18,219 nucleotides of DNA from Betaproteobacteria bacterium. GTDB lineage: Bacteria > Pseudomonadota > Gammaproteobacteria > Burkholderiales > SG8-39. Below the pieces are notes generated by a model. The model was not told the origin of the DNA. It was given only the letters and a program-made list of their open reading frames with translations, and did no database searches. The translations under genes and the position numbers were made by a program. The stretch spans positions 1-18,219 of the forward strand of contig JAEKLK010000021.1 of NCBI GenBank assembly GCA_019509895.1, in the 5' to 3' direction. Below, piece after piece: positions 6,161 to 14,450 of this stretch; position 1 is the first letter of the stretch, and the number at the start of each line of letters is the position of its first letter.

Positions 6161-7950
6161 GGACGGGAGAGCGCGACGATCTGCGCCAGGAGCTCGGACT
6201 CCTGGAAGGGCTTGCCGAGGAAGGCATTGACGCCGAGCTCCTCGGCGCGGCTACGGTGCTTGGGCGCCGTGCGCGAGGAGATCATGACGATCGGGATATC
6301 CATGGTGCGCGGATCGCCGCGCACGTTGCGCGCGAGATCAAACCCGTCCATGCGCGGCATCTCGATGTCGACCAGTAGGATGGCCGGCAGCTCGCCCTTC
6401 ATCTGTTCCAGCGCATCGAGACCGTCCTTCGCGGTGAGCACGCGGTAGCCTTCGCGCTCCAGCAGCCGTCCGGTGATCTTGCGTACCGTGAGCGAGTCGT
6501 CCACCACCATCACGAGCGGCGCCGGCCGCGTCGAGCGGGTGCTGAGCTCGGGCGTCGCGGTGCGCAGCATCGGCCCGCGCGCGATTTCCGCGAGTTGCAC
6601 CGGGTTCACGATCAGCACGATCGCGCCATCGGGCAGCACGGTGGCGCCTGCCACTCCGGGCATGCGAGCGAGCTGCGGCCCGATGTTCTTCACCACCATC
6701 TCGCGGTTGCCGAGCAGCTCGTCGACGTGCACGGCGACGCGGTGCGCGCCGCTACGCACGAGGAGCACCATGTTGTAGGGCTGAATGTCCGTGGCGGCAC
6801 GCCCGCCGAGAAGCTGGCGCAGGTAGTGCAGCGGATACGGGCGGCCCTGAAACTCGATGTGGCCTGCCTCGTAGTGCGACACCAGCGCCTCGGCCTTGAT
6901 ACGTAGCACCTGCTCGACGTTGGCCGATGACAGCGCGACAACCGACGAAGGGCCGGCGCGCACCATCACCGTCTGGGTGACGGCGAGCGTGAGCGGCAAG
7001 TAGATCGTAAAGGTCGTGCCCCGGCCGCGCGCGCTCGTCACCTCGATGCGTCCGCCGATCGACTGGATCTCGGTGCGGACCACGTCCATGCCGACGCCGC
7101 GCCCGGCAAGCTCGGTAACCGTGCCCGCGGTGGAAAGGCCGGACAGGAAAACGAGCTGCACCTGCTCGCTTTCGCTTGGCGCCTGCTCGGCCGAGAGCAG
7201 TCCCTTTTCGATCGCCTTTGCGCGCAGGCGCTCGAGATCGAGGCCGGCGCCATCGTCGCTCACGACCAGCACGACTTCGTTCGCTTCTTGGCGCAGGCTG
7301 ATGCCGATGCGGCCGGCGGCCGGCTTGCCGGCGGCGGCGCGCGCCGGCGCATCCTCGATGCCGTGCACCAGGGAGTTGCGCAACAGGTGCTCGAGCGGCG
7401 CCGCAATGCGCTCGAGGACGCCCCGGTCGAGCTCCACCTGCCCGCCCTCGATGGCGAGCTCCGCCGAGCGGCCAAGCTCGCGGCCCGTCTGCCGCACGAG
7501 GCGCTGCAGGCGCTCGCCGAGGTTCGCGAACGGCACGGCGCGCATGCGCATAAGGTCCTGCTGCAGCTCGCGGCCGATCCTCGCCTGGGCAAGCAGAGCG
7601 GCATCGGTCTCGCCGACGTTCTTGACGAGCGCCTGCTGCAGGCTCGCAACGTCGGCAAGACCCTCCGCCATCATGCGGGTCAGCTCCTGCAGGCGCGTGT
7701 AGCGGTCGAATTCCAGCGGATCGAAGTCGCGCTCGTGCTGCGCGAGCTCGGTACGCCGGGACTGGAGGTGGCTGTCGGCCTGGATCTCCACCTCGCGCAG
7801 CTGTGTGCGTAGCCGCCCGACGCTTTCATTGAGATCGGCCAGCGCCTGCTTGGTCTGGCGAAGCTCCGCCTCGACGCGGGAGCGGGCGATGGCGCCTTCG
7901 CCCGCCTCGTTGATCAAGCGGTCGAGACGCTCTCCATTCACGCGCAGCAT
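6157..7950 (-). CDS. pilL: PilL/ChpA C-terminal half: CheA-type kinase core, CheW-like domain and receiver
   Basis: 597 aa from an ATG at 7950. Domains: CheA dimerization/linker helices (1-150, LDRLINEAGEGAIARSR), HATPase (about 150-318) with N box HLLRNSLVHGIED (188-200), G1 DDGAG (232-236), GRGVGMDVV (283-291) and GTTFTIYLPL (311-320); CheW-like domain (about 322-457); receiver (about 478-595) with Asp484/485, phospho-acceptor Asp528, Ser558 and Lys580. It carries no Hpt domain; that part is encoded just upstream in another frame. In the family these are one protein, the hybrid kinase of the twitching/type IV pilus chemosensory system. The start overlaps the upstream half by 125 bp and has no good Shine-Dalgarno. 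Either it is made separately and takes phosphate in trans from the Hpt half, or the gene is frameshifted. Confidence 0.88.
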   Translation of the reverse strand: MLRVNGERLDRLINEAGEGAIARSRVEAELRQTKQALADLNESVGRLRTQLREVEIQADSHLQSRRTELAQHERDFDPLEFDRYTRLQELTRMMAEGLADVASLQQALVKNVGETDAALLAQARIGRELQQDLMRMRAVPFANLGERLQRLVRQTGRELGRSAELAIEGGQVELDRGVLERIAAPLEHLLRNSLVHGIEDAPARAAAGKPAAGRIGISLRQEANEVVLVVSDDGAGLDLERLRAKAIEKGLLSAEQAPSESEQVQLVFLSGLSTAGTVTELAGRGVGMDVVRTEIQSIGGRIEVTSARGRGTTFTIYLPLTLAVTQTVMVRAGPSSVVALSSANVEQVLRIKAEALVSHYEAGHIEFQGRPYPLHYLRQLLGGRAATDIQPYNMVLLVRSGAHRVAVHVDELLGNREMVVKNIGPQLARMPGVAGATVLPDGAIVLIVNPVQLAEIARGPMLRTATPELSTRSTRPAPLVMVVDDSLTVRKITGRLLEREGYRVLTAKDGLDALEQMKGELPAILLVDIEMPRMDGFDLARNVRGDPRTMDIPIVMISSRTAPKHRSRAEELGVNAFLGKPFQESELLAQIVALSRP

Positions 7951-10675
7951 GGCTGCCGCGGATGACCTCGCCCGCCTCGAGCGCGTACTCGATGCGGCTT
8001 TCCATCAGGTGTGTGAGCTCGCCCAGGCGGATGGCGCCCGCCATGCGCGCGCTGCCTTTCAGGGTGTGCAGCGCGCGCTTCAGCGCATCGGGCGCGCTGC
8101 CATCGGCGCGATTCGCGCGCCAGGCGGCGAGAGCGGCGCTCAGCTGCGGCGCCAGCTCTTCGGCCTCCTCGACGAAGATCGGCAGCAGCGCGTCGTCGAG
8201 GTCGTCGCGCATCACGCGCTTTTCCTTCGGCCGCGGCGGCACCAGCAGGCGGCCGCGCACGCCCTGCACGGCAGCGAGCGCCGCAACCGACGGCGCCGGC
8301 GACTCGTCGCGCCCGACTGCGTCCAGCATGTTGGCGAGCGCCGCGATTGCCTGCCCCACCGCCTGCTGGTCGGCCGGGTCGACCGTACGCTCGGCAAGCG
8401 GCACCCATTGCTCCAGCTCGGCGGCGAGCTGCGCAACGCCCTCGAAGCGCGCGGTGCGCGAGGAACTCGCGAGGGTGTGCGCCGCGCGCGTGAACTCCGG
8501 GGAAACATTGCCGGAGGATTTCGCACGCCACTCGGTCCACTGGTCCTCGAGCGTTGCGACGTGCTGCTTCGCTTCCTTGAGATAGACGTCGCGTACCCGC
8601 TTGATCGCCGAATCGTCGCCGGCTAGGCGCGCCAGGGCATCGCTTATCGGCCGCATGTCGATGCTCGGGGACTCGCCGGCGCGAAGTTGTGCGATCCAGC
8701 CAGTGAGGCAGCCGTGCGCCACGGCGGCCACGTCGAGCAACTCGGGTGATGCCGGCGCCTCACGATCCAGCCACTCGTTGTAGGCGTGCTCCACACGCCA
8801 TGCCGCTTCGCCGAGCTCGCTCAGGCCCACCATGCGGCCGCTGCCTTTCATCGTGTGGAAGCCGCGGCGCACGGCGGCCAGCTCGTCCAGGTTCGCCGGT
8901 GCCGCGCGGCAGGCATCGAGCGAGGCCGCGACCATCGCGAGCACGTCGTTCGCCTCGTCGAGGAAGATCTGAAGCAATGTCTCGTCGGGCGCAGCCGCTG
9001 CCGGCGCCGGAGAGGCGGCCGGCTTGGGCAGCGCGCGCTCCTGTATGCGATGCAGGAAAACGTCGAGCGCCTGCTCGCGCGGCTCACGGCCCTGCACGCA
9101 CGGCGTGACGTACAGGCTGAGGCTGCTCAGGCCTTCAGCGAGCCAGTCCATGTCGGCGCTGCCTGGAGTAAGGGCGCCGATCATGCGCTCGCAGCGCTCG
9201 AGCACCGCCCCCGCCCGTTCCCAGTCGAGCACGCGCAATGCGCCGTCGATCTGGCGCAGTTGCGGCGCCACCTTCGTGAGAGCGTCCTTGCCGCCGTGGC
9301 CGCGCGCATAGGCGTCGAGCGCCTGCTCGATCTGCTGCAGGTTGGCGAGGATCTCGCCGGCCACTCGCGAGCGAAGCTGCAGCGCGCTCACGTGCTGCGT
9401 GAGCTCCGGACGCAGCCCAGTGGGCGGCGCGCCGGCCGGCTTGCCGGGCTCCGCCTGCTCGAGCCACCCCACCATGTGGCTCACCTGCTCGGCGGTGTCC
9501 GCCGGCGGCGCAGCCAGGCTCTCGACCATCGCCTGCGCCAGAAGGAAGGCGGAGGCCATCTCGAGGAGGAGGAAATCGCTTCCGGGCTCGACCGCGCTCG
9601 GAAGCCGGGCGGCAGCGGCTGCTACCGCCGCGAAGAGCGTGGAGAGGTCGCTCTCGCCAAGCGCCTCCGCGGCGCTCTGCAGCGTGGCGACACGCTCGCG
9701 CATGTTGGCCGCCCCGCTCGCGTCGCCGGCGAGATAGCGCTGCCAGGCCTGCCCGAGCGCTTGCAGCTTCGAGCGGATGTCCTCCTGAAGCCCGGCCGTA
9801 TCGGCCGTCGCCGCGGGCCGCGTCGCCGGCACTAGCGCGTCGAGCGAGTAGAGGCGCTTGATGTCACGCAGGCGCGGGGTGAGCGGCGCGGCGCCCGCCA
9901 CCGCGTAGAGCAGCTCGCGCAGCAGCGGCTCGTTGTCGGGCGGCGCGCCGGCCGCGAGATCGCGCACGTAGAGGTCGAGCTTGTTGCAGCGCGAGCGGGC
10001 ATGCGCCAGGCGCGCGGGCTCGGCCTCGTCGACCAGCGTATCGACCAGGCCACCCGCCACCCACCACAGGGCACGTCGCTCCGGCAGCTGGTGCGCCACC
10101 GCATGGATCGCATCGAGCGTCGCACGCATCTCCTCGAGGGCGTGCGGCTGCCGGCGGATCCAGGCGAGGATCGCGCGCTGCCAGCGCGTGCGCTGCGATT
10201 GCAGAAAGGCGGTGAGCTCGCCGACCTCGAGCGCCTTGGGGCTCGGATGCGTAGGCGCGGGCGGCGTGAGATCCGGGAAGAACAGCTCGATCTCGCTGCA
10301 GTCCTTGCGTCCCTGGAGCTGCGCGAGCTCGCGATAGCTCGGATAGAGCCGCAGCGGCACGTTCGGATCGCCCCGGGCGACGTCGTTCACGAACTGCTTC
10401 AGCTCGAAGGCCGCGCGGTCGAGAACGGGCACCGCCTCATTCGCCGCGGCAGTCAGGCCGGGAATGCTCGACTCGAGCGCTTCGCAAAAGCGTGTGGCGC
10501 CGGCGAGGCCCACCATGCTGAGCGCACCGCTCACCTGGTGGAGGTGCTCGGTGCAGCCGGCCACCGCCGAGGCATCGACGCTGCCCTGCGCGCAGGTCGC
10601 GAGCTGCTTTCTTACGCGCTCGAGCGCCTGGTCGACCTCGACGGTAATCCAGGAAAGGATGGTGGTGTCGGCCAC
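7826..10675 (-). CDS. pilL: PilL/ChpA N-terminal half: multiple Hpt domains, frameshifted at its end
   Basis: Reads as 949 aa, of which about the first 903 look like genuine PilL. GTG start 14 bp after the pilJ stop; the N-terminus (ILSWITVEVDQALERVR) fits the family. Hpt-like domains: His46 (LHQVSGALSMVGL), His607 (FHTMKGSGRMVGL), a degenerate one at His733 (AAHTLASSSRTARF, lacking the HxxKG lysine and glycine), and His870 (LHTLKGSARMAGAI). Between them lie helical PilL N-terminal repeats (about 150-540). After MESRIEYALEAGE (891-903) the frame turns Arg/Pro/Gly-rich and non-homologous, while the kinase core resumes in another frame at 7950. The proline/alanine linker of roughly 60-100 residues that normally joins the last Hpt to the kinase core is missing. 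So this is either a split kinase or a broken or mis-assembled gene. Confidence 0.85.
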   Translation of the reverse strand: MADTTILSWITVEVDQALERVRKQLATCAQGSVDASAVAGCTEHLHQVSGALSMVGLAGATRFCEALESSIPGLTAAANEAVPVLDRAAFELKQFVNDVARGDPNVPLRLYPSYRELAQLQGRKDCSEIELFFPDLTPPAPTHPSPKALEVGELTAFLQSQRTRWQRAILAWIRRQPHALEEMRATLDAIHAVAHQLPERRALWWVAGGLVDTLVDEAEPARLAHARSRCNKLDLYVRDLAAGAPPDNEPLLRELLYAVAGAAPLTPRLRDIKRLYSLDALVPATRPAATADTAGLQEDIRSKLQALGQAWQRYLAGDASGAANMRERVATLQSAAEALGESDLSTLFAAVAAAAARLPSAVEPGSDFLLLEMASAFLLAQAMVESLAAPPADTAEQVSHMVGWLEQAEPGKPAGAPPTGLRPELTQHVSALQLRSRVAGEILANLQQIEQALDAYARGHGGKDALTKVAPQLRQIDGALRVLDWERAGAVLERCERMIGALTPGSADMDWLAEGLSSLSLYVTPCVQGREPREQALDVFLHRIQERALPKPAASPAPAAAAPDETLLQIFLDEANDVLAMVAASLDACRAAPANLDELAAVRRGFHTMKGSGRMVGLSELGEAAWRVEHAYNEWLDREAPASPELLDVAAVAHGCLTGWIAQLRAGESPSIDMRPISDALARLAGDDSAIKRVRDVYLKEAKQHVATLEDQWTEWRAKSSGNVSPEFTRAAHTLASSSRTARFEGVAQLAAELEQWVPLAERTVDPADQQAVGQAIAALANMLDAVGRDESPAPSVAALAAVQGVRGRLLVPPRPKEKRVMRDDLDDALLPIFVEEAEELAPQLSAALAAWRANRADGSAPDALKRALHTLKGSARMAGAIRLGELTHLMESRIEYALEAGEVIRGSHAAREWRASRPLDQRGGRRRHRPLPRRGGASPDQAGAGRSQ
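7949..7968 (-). other. pilL: Frame junction inside pilL
   Basis: Family similarity leaves one frame after codon 903 (EAGE) and resumes in a different frame around AAAMLRVNGERLDRL. A net +1 (or -2) shift is needed, and no homopolymer or classic slippery site is present. The usual inter-domain linker is absent at exactly this place, which points to a deletion or a collapsed assembly rather than programmed frameshifting. Confidence 0.7.
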
Positions 10676-10689
10676 GCGGTATACCGGCG

Positions 10690-12789
10690 CTAGGTCAGCT
10701 TGAAGCCCGCGACCGAGTTCTTCAGGCCTTGGGCAAGCTCGCCCAGCTTCGACGCCGAGGCGGCTGTCTTCTTCGTGCCTTCGGTGGTGAGCTGCGTCAC
10801 CCCCAGGATGATCTTCATCTTGCCGGCGACCTGCGCCGCCGAAGCGGCCTGCTGCTGCGTTGCGTTCGAGATCGCGCCGATCAGCTCGGCGAGACGGTCG
10901 GAAATTTTCTCGATCTCGCGCAGCGCCTGATCGGCCTCGTCGGCGGTCCGCGTTCCCTCGACCACGCCGCGCGTGCTCCGCTCCATCGCCTCGACCGCGT
11001 CCTGCGTGTCGCGCTGAATGCTCTTGACGATGGCGCCGATGTGCTTGGTCGCCTCCGCCGAGCGCTCCGCGAGACGCTGCACTTCTTCGGCGACCACCGT
11101 AAATCCGCGGCCCGCCTCGCCGGCGGATGCGGCCTGGATCGCCGCGTTCAGCGCGAGCACGTTCGTCTGCTCGGTAATGTCGGAGATGAGCTGCACGATC
11201 TCGCCGATCTCCTGCGAGCTTTCGCCCAGGCGCTTGATGCGCTTCGATGTCTCCTGGATCTGTTCGCGGATATCGTTCATGCCGCGGATCGCGTTCTGCA
11301 CCGCCTGCGCGCCCTTGTTCGCGGCGCTGAGCGAGGTCTCGGCCACCTTGGCCGAGTCGTTGGCATTGGCCGATACCTGGTTCATCGACTGCGCCATGTG
11401 GGCGACCGCCTGTCCCGTGCCTTGGATCTCCGTCGCCTGCTTCTGTGCGGCGTGCAAGAGCTCGGCGCTGACCGTCTGCGCCTCGTGCGTGGCGCCGCTC
11501 ACCTGTTCGGCTGCCCGGGTGATGCCGGCCACCAGGCGCCGCAGCTCGTCGATCGTGTAGTTGATCGAATCGGCGATCGCGCCGGTCATGTGCTCGGTCA
11601 CCTTGGCACGCACCGTCAGATCGCCGCTCGCCAGGTTTCCGATCTCATCGAGGAGCCGCATGATCGCGTCCTGGTTCAGGCGGTTCTGGCGCTCGCTTTG
11701 CTCGGCGCGGCGGCGGCTGTCGTCGATCCACGCCTTGCCGATGAGGAACAGCACCGCGAGAGCAAGCAGCGACACCACCGCCATGGCGACGAAGTTCAGG
11801 CGCCGCTCGCCGACCAACTGCTCGTAGCCGCCGGCGAGGCTCTCGGCGGCGCCGAGGAGCGTCTCGCTATCGTTGAACATGTCGCGCGTCGCGCGCTTAG
11901 CGTTCACGAGCCGCTGCATGTTGCCGAGGATGCGGCTCACCGACACCTGGTAGTCCTTGAACCCGCCCTCGAGCTCGGCCAGCTTGGTGCGCAGCTCGGG
12001 GTCCGAGACGCGCGTGATGCGCAGCGCCTCGTTGCCCTGCAGCAGCCCCTGCAGGAGGTCGCGGAACGTATTGCTGTCCTTACCGAGGAGGAAGGCCACC
12101 TCCGGGTCGACGATGTCACCGGCCAGCATGGCGTTGGCGTTCTTCGCCATGCGCTGAGTCAGCATGACGAGCTGCGCGGCGATCGCGTTCTGGCGCACGC
12201 TCGCGCCGCTTTGCACGCTGAGCGCCGTCACTTCGTCGGCCGTCTCGAGGAGCGCGGGGTTATTCTCGTTGATGGCGCGCACGGCTGCGCCGAGCGCGAC
12301 CAGGTTCGGCTCCTCGCGCACCACCATGGTCGCGTTGCGCTCGCTCTTCTGCCATTCGCGCTCGAGGGCAGCGAGCTGCGGCCGCACCCGTCCCGGCGTG
12401 GCCGGAAGCTCGACACCCGCGCTGACGCCGCCGCGCGTGAGCAGGTTGACGAGCGCGCTGAATTCGTCGCGACTCTCCCGCAGTTGCTTGAACGCCTCGC
12501 GGTTCCCCTGCGAGGCCTGCTGCGCCGCCTTGGCGAGGCGCTGCGAAAGCATGCGGATTTTTCCGACCGCGGCGACGTAGAGCGTGCCGAAGGTCGCCTG
12601 GCGCGCGTCGTACACCACGATCGCCCCGTCGACGGCGAGCAGCGCCGCGAGCAATATCGCCAGGAGCTTGACCCTACGGCCGATTGCCGCCTGCGCCGTC
12701 GCGGCGCGCAAGGGCTTCACGGCCGCCTGCGCGGCGGCGCCGTCTCGCGCCATGAAAGGCATCTTGAACATGTCCAGTCGGCTTCCCAT
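10690..12789 (-). CDS. pilJ: Type IV pilus chemoreceptor PilJ (methyl-accepting protein)
   Basis: 699 aa inner-membrane receptor. Cytoplasmic N-terminus, TM1 (about 40-60), periplasmic sensor (61-331) with two PilJ-type repeats marked by KIRMLSQRLAK (77-87) and VMLTQRMAK (208-216), TM2 (about 332-352), a HAMP-like linker (about 353-420) and a coiled-coil MCP signalling domain whose hairpin tip is EQTNVLALNAAIQAASAGEA (540-559), then GRGFTVVAEEVQRLAERS (560-577). It should signal through PilI to the PilL kinase. The C-terminus (SVAGFKLT) lacks a CheR-docking pentapeptide, and no methyltransferase or methylesterase gene is in the window. The start at 12789 is supported by a purine-rich ribosome site touching the stop of the upstream binding-protein gene; an in-frame ATG six codons later is possible. 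Confidence 0.95.
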   Translation of the reverse strand: MGSRLDMFKMPFMARDGAAAQAAVKPLRAATAQAAIGRRVKLLAILLAALLAVDGAIVVYDARQATFGTLYVAAVGKIRMLSQRLAKAAQQASQGNREAFKQLRESRDEFSALVNLLTRGGVSAGVELPATPGRVRPQLAALEREWQKSERNATMVVREEPNLVALGAAVRAINENNPALLETADEVTALSVQSGASVRQNAIAAQLVMLTQRMAKNANAMLAGDIVDPEVAFLLGKDSNTFRDLLQGLLQGNEALRITRVSDPELRTKLAELEGGFKDYQVSVSRILGNMQRLVNAKRATRDMFNDSETLLGAAESLAGGYEQLVGERRLNFVAMAVVSLLALAVLFLIGKAWIDDSRRRAEQSERQNRLNQDAIMRLLDEIGNLASGDLTVRAKVTEHMTGAIADSINYTIDELRRLVAGITRAAEQVSGATHEAQTVSAELLHAAQKQATEIQGTGQAVAHMAQSMNQVSANANDSAKVAETSLSAANKGAQAVQNAIRGMNDIREQIQETSKRIKRLGESSQEIGEIVQLISDITEQTNVLALNAAIQAASAGEAGRGFTVVAEEVQRLAERSAEATKHIGAIVKSIQRDTQDAVEAMERSTRGVVEGTRTADEADQALREIEKISDRLAELIGAISNATQQQAASAAQVAGKMKIILGVTQLTTEGTKKTAASASKLGELAQGLKNSVAGFKLT

Positions 12790-12791
12790 GA

Positions 12792-12799
12792 CTTCCCCC
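12792..12799 (-). promoter_or_regulatory. Ribosome binding site of pilJ
   Basis: GGGGGAAG on the minus strand, ending 2 nt before the ATG at 12789 and starting on the last base of the upstream TAG stop. This links translation of the binding protein and pilJ and supports the ATG at 12789 over the later one. Confidence 0.55.
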
Positions 12800-13929
12800 T
12801 AGCGCATGAACTTGCCGCCGCGCCCGATGATCGTCAGGTCGACGAACTTCGAGCCGGCGTGGTTTTTCGGCGAATAGCTGACGTAGAACCCCCCAACATC
12901 GACGTCGTTCATGCGCTCGAGCGCATCGACGAGGTCCTCCCGGGTCGGGCTTTTGCCCGCGCGGCGCAGGCCCTCGACCATCACCTTGGCCGTGAGGAAG
13001 CCCTCCATCGCGCTGAAGTTGTAGTCGGCGAAGCCTGCGCTCTTGGCAAGGATCTGGTACTCCTTCACCACCGGCACCGCCGTCGACCATGGGAAGGGCA
13101 CCACCTGCGAGATCGCGACGCCGCTACCGTCGCTGCCGAGCGTGTCCGCGAGCGCCTTGCTGCCAACGAAAGAAACGTTGTAGAAGGTGGCGCCGCTGCC
13201 CGCTTTCCTCATCTGCCGGATGAACTCGGCGCACGCCGCGTACGCCCCGACCATGACGATGGCATTCGGTTCGGAAGAGTGGATGTCCTTCACCGCCTCC
13301 TCCACCTTGAGCGTGTTGCGCTCCACCGTGCCGTTGGAATGGATCTTCAACCCGCGCTTGCTCAGCGCCATCTCGGTGCCCTTGCGGCCGGCCTCGCCGT
13401 AGGCGTCGTTCTGGAAAAAGACCGAGATCTTCTTGCCGCCGGTCGACACGACCTGCTCGACGATCTTCTCGGTCTCGTCGTAGTAGCTCGCGCGTACATG
13501 GAAGACATAGCGGTTGAAGGGCACGCGCAGCGCTTCGGCCCCGGTAAACATGCCCACCAGCGGAACCTTGGCCTGTGTCACCACCGGCAGATGCGCGACG
13601 CCGGTCGGCGTGCCGACATAGCCGAGGAGCGCGAACACCTTGTGCTCCTCGATCAGCTTCCTGCTCGCCGCCGGCGCCACCGACGGCTCGTAGCGATCGT
13701 CTTCGGTGACGAGCTCGATCTTGCGGCCGTGCACCCCGCCGGCGGCGTTCACATGGTCGAGATACGCCTTGATGCCGTTGCGCATCTGTATTCCGAGCTG
13801 CGCCGCCGGGCCGCTGAAGACCGCGGCCTGGCCAAGGACAATCTTGTTCGGCGTGACGCCCGGGTCCGCCGCTGCTTGCGACGCCCAAAGAGCGCCGATG
13901 GCCATGAGCCGGGCAAGAGAGTGGTTCAT
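12799..13929 (-). CDS. Type I periplasmic binding protein (Leu/Ile/Val family) inside the pil-chp operon
   Basis: 376 aa. It has a short signal peptide (MNHSLARLMAIGALWASQAA, cleavage likely after AAA near residue 21), so it is exported. The mature protein is a two-lobed Peripla_BP_6/LivJ-like fold: NKIVLGQAAVFSGPAAQLG, GIKAYLDHVNAAGGVHGRKI, VTEDDRYEPSVA, then LLGYVGTPTG and ISVFFQNDAYGEAG. Such proteins bind amino acids, amides or other small organics for ABC uptake or for receptors. The frame is open further upstream, but the ATG at 13929 is fixed by the signal peptide and by GGAGGTGA. That ATG overlaps the pilI stop (ATGA), and pilJ begins 9 bp after this gene. No ABC permease or ATPase is nearby, so a sensory role with PilJ is suggested, not shown. 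The ligand cannot be read from sequence. Confidence 0.92.
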   Translation of the reverse strand: MNHSLARLMAIGALWASQAAADPGVTPNKIVLGQAAVFSGPAAQLGIQMRNGIKAYLDHVNAAGGVHGRKIELVTEDDRYEPSVAPAASRKLIEEHKVFALLGYVGTPTGVAHLPVVTQAKVPLVGMFTGAEALRVPFNRYVFHVRASYYDETEKIVEQVVSTGGKKISVFFQNDAYGEAGRKGTEMALSKRGLKIHSNGTVERNTLKVEEAVKDIHSSEPNAIVMVGAYAACAEFIRQMRKAGSGATFYNVSFVGSKALADTLGSDGSGVAISQVVPFPWSTAVPVVKEYQILAKSAGFADYNFSAMEGFLTAKVMVEGLRRAGKSPTREDLVDALERMNDVDVGGFYVSYSPKNHAGSKFVDLTIIGRGGKFMR

Positions 13930-14450
13930 ACGCTCACCTCCAGAAAGGCGGGGTGTTGCAGAAGCGCGGCGGCGTCGAGCTCCTTCCAGACGCCCCCTTC
14001 CGCGTCGCTGTACTGCGCGCGCAGCCACGGCATCGGTGTGAGCACGGTCTGCGGCGTCAACTGCTCGAGCACGCGCAAGCCGAGCGAGCGCTGCACGAGA
14101 AGCGCCGCGCCGCTCCGGAAGCGCTCATGCGGGATGAGGAGGCGCGACTCGCTGTTGGTCTTCAGCGCCGGGCCGCCCAGGAATGCGCCGAAGTCGCTCA
14201 CGCTGTAGAGGTTGCCGCGCACGTTGGCTACGCCTCTGAACCACGGCTTTGCGAGCGGCACCGCGAAGACCGGCGGCACCCGGATCACCTCCGCCGCATC
14301 CTCAAGGCTGATGAGCCATCCTTCCCCGCCGACCTGGAACCCGAGGCGAGACGGCAAGCGCGCACCGGCCTCGGCGCTTTGCAACCGCTCCGACAGGGCG
14401 AGCTGGTATTCGCGCAGCGATATCCGGCCGGTGGCGGTTACGACGCTCAT
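13926..14450 (-). CDS. pilI: CheW-like adaptor PilI
   Basis: 174 aa, usual PilI size. A single CheW-like domain covers about residues 32-165: RLGFQVGGEGWLISLEDAAE, VIRVPPVFAVPLAKPWFRGV, ANVRGNLYSVSDFGAFLG, then ESRLLIPHERF. PilI couples the PilJ receptor to the PilL kinase in the type IV pilus chemosensory array, in the cytoplasm. Its ATG overlaps the pilH stop (ATGA) and its own TGA overlaps the ATG of the periplasmic binding protein gene (ATGA), so it sits in a coupled chain. No strong Shine-Dalgarno precedes it. The assignment to PilI rather than a generic CheW rests on position after pilG-pilH as well as on sequence. Confidence 0.93.
   Translation of the reverse strand: MSVVTATGRISLREYQLALSERLQSAEAGARLPSRLGFQVGGEGWLISLEDAAEVIRVPPVFAVPLAKPWFRGVANVRGNLYSVSDFGAFLGGPALKTNSESRLLIPHERFRSGAALLVQRSLGLRVLEQLTPQTVLTPMPWLRAQYSDAEGGVWKELDAAALLQHPAFLEVSV
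13934..13941 (-). promoter_or_regulatory. Ribosome binding site of the periplasmic binding protein gene
   Basis: GGAGGTGA on the minus strand, with the GGAGG core 7 nt from the ATG at 13929. It lies in the last codons of pilI and decides the start, excluding the longer upstream frame. Confidence 0.75.

Noticed and set aside
7930..7968. Programmed ribosomal frameshift site joining the two pilL frames.
   Set aside because: No slippery heptamer, homopolymer or rare-codon/stop arrangement is visible, and the coincident loss of the linker points to a deletion or an assembly fault.
10729..14208. A very long open frame of 1159 codons on the plus strand, antisense to pilJ, the binding protein and pilI.
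   Set aside because: Its translation is rich in Arg, His, Leu and Ala without any recognisable domain, and the opposite strand holds three well-identified genes. GC-rich codon bias opens antisense frames by default.
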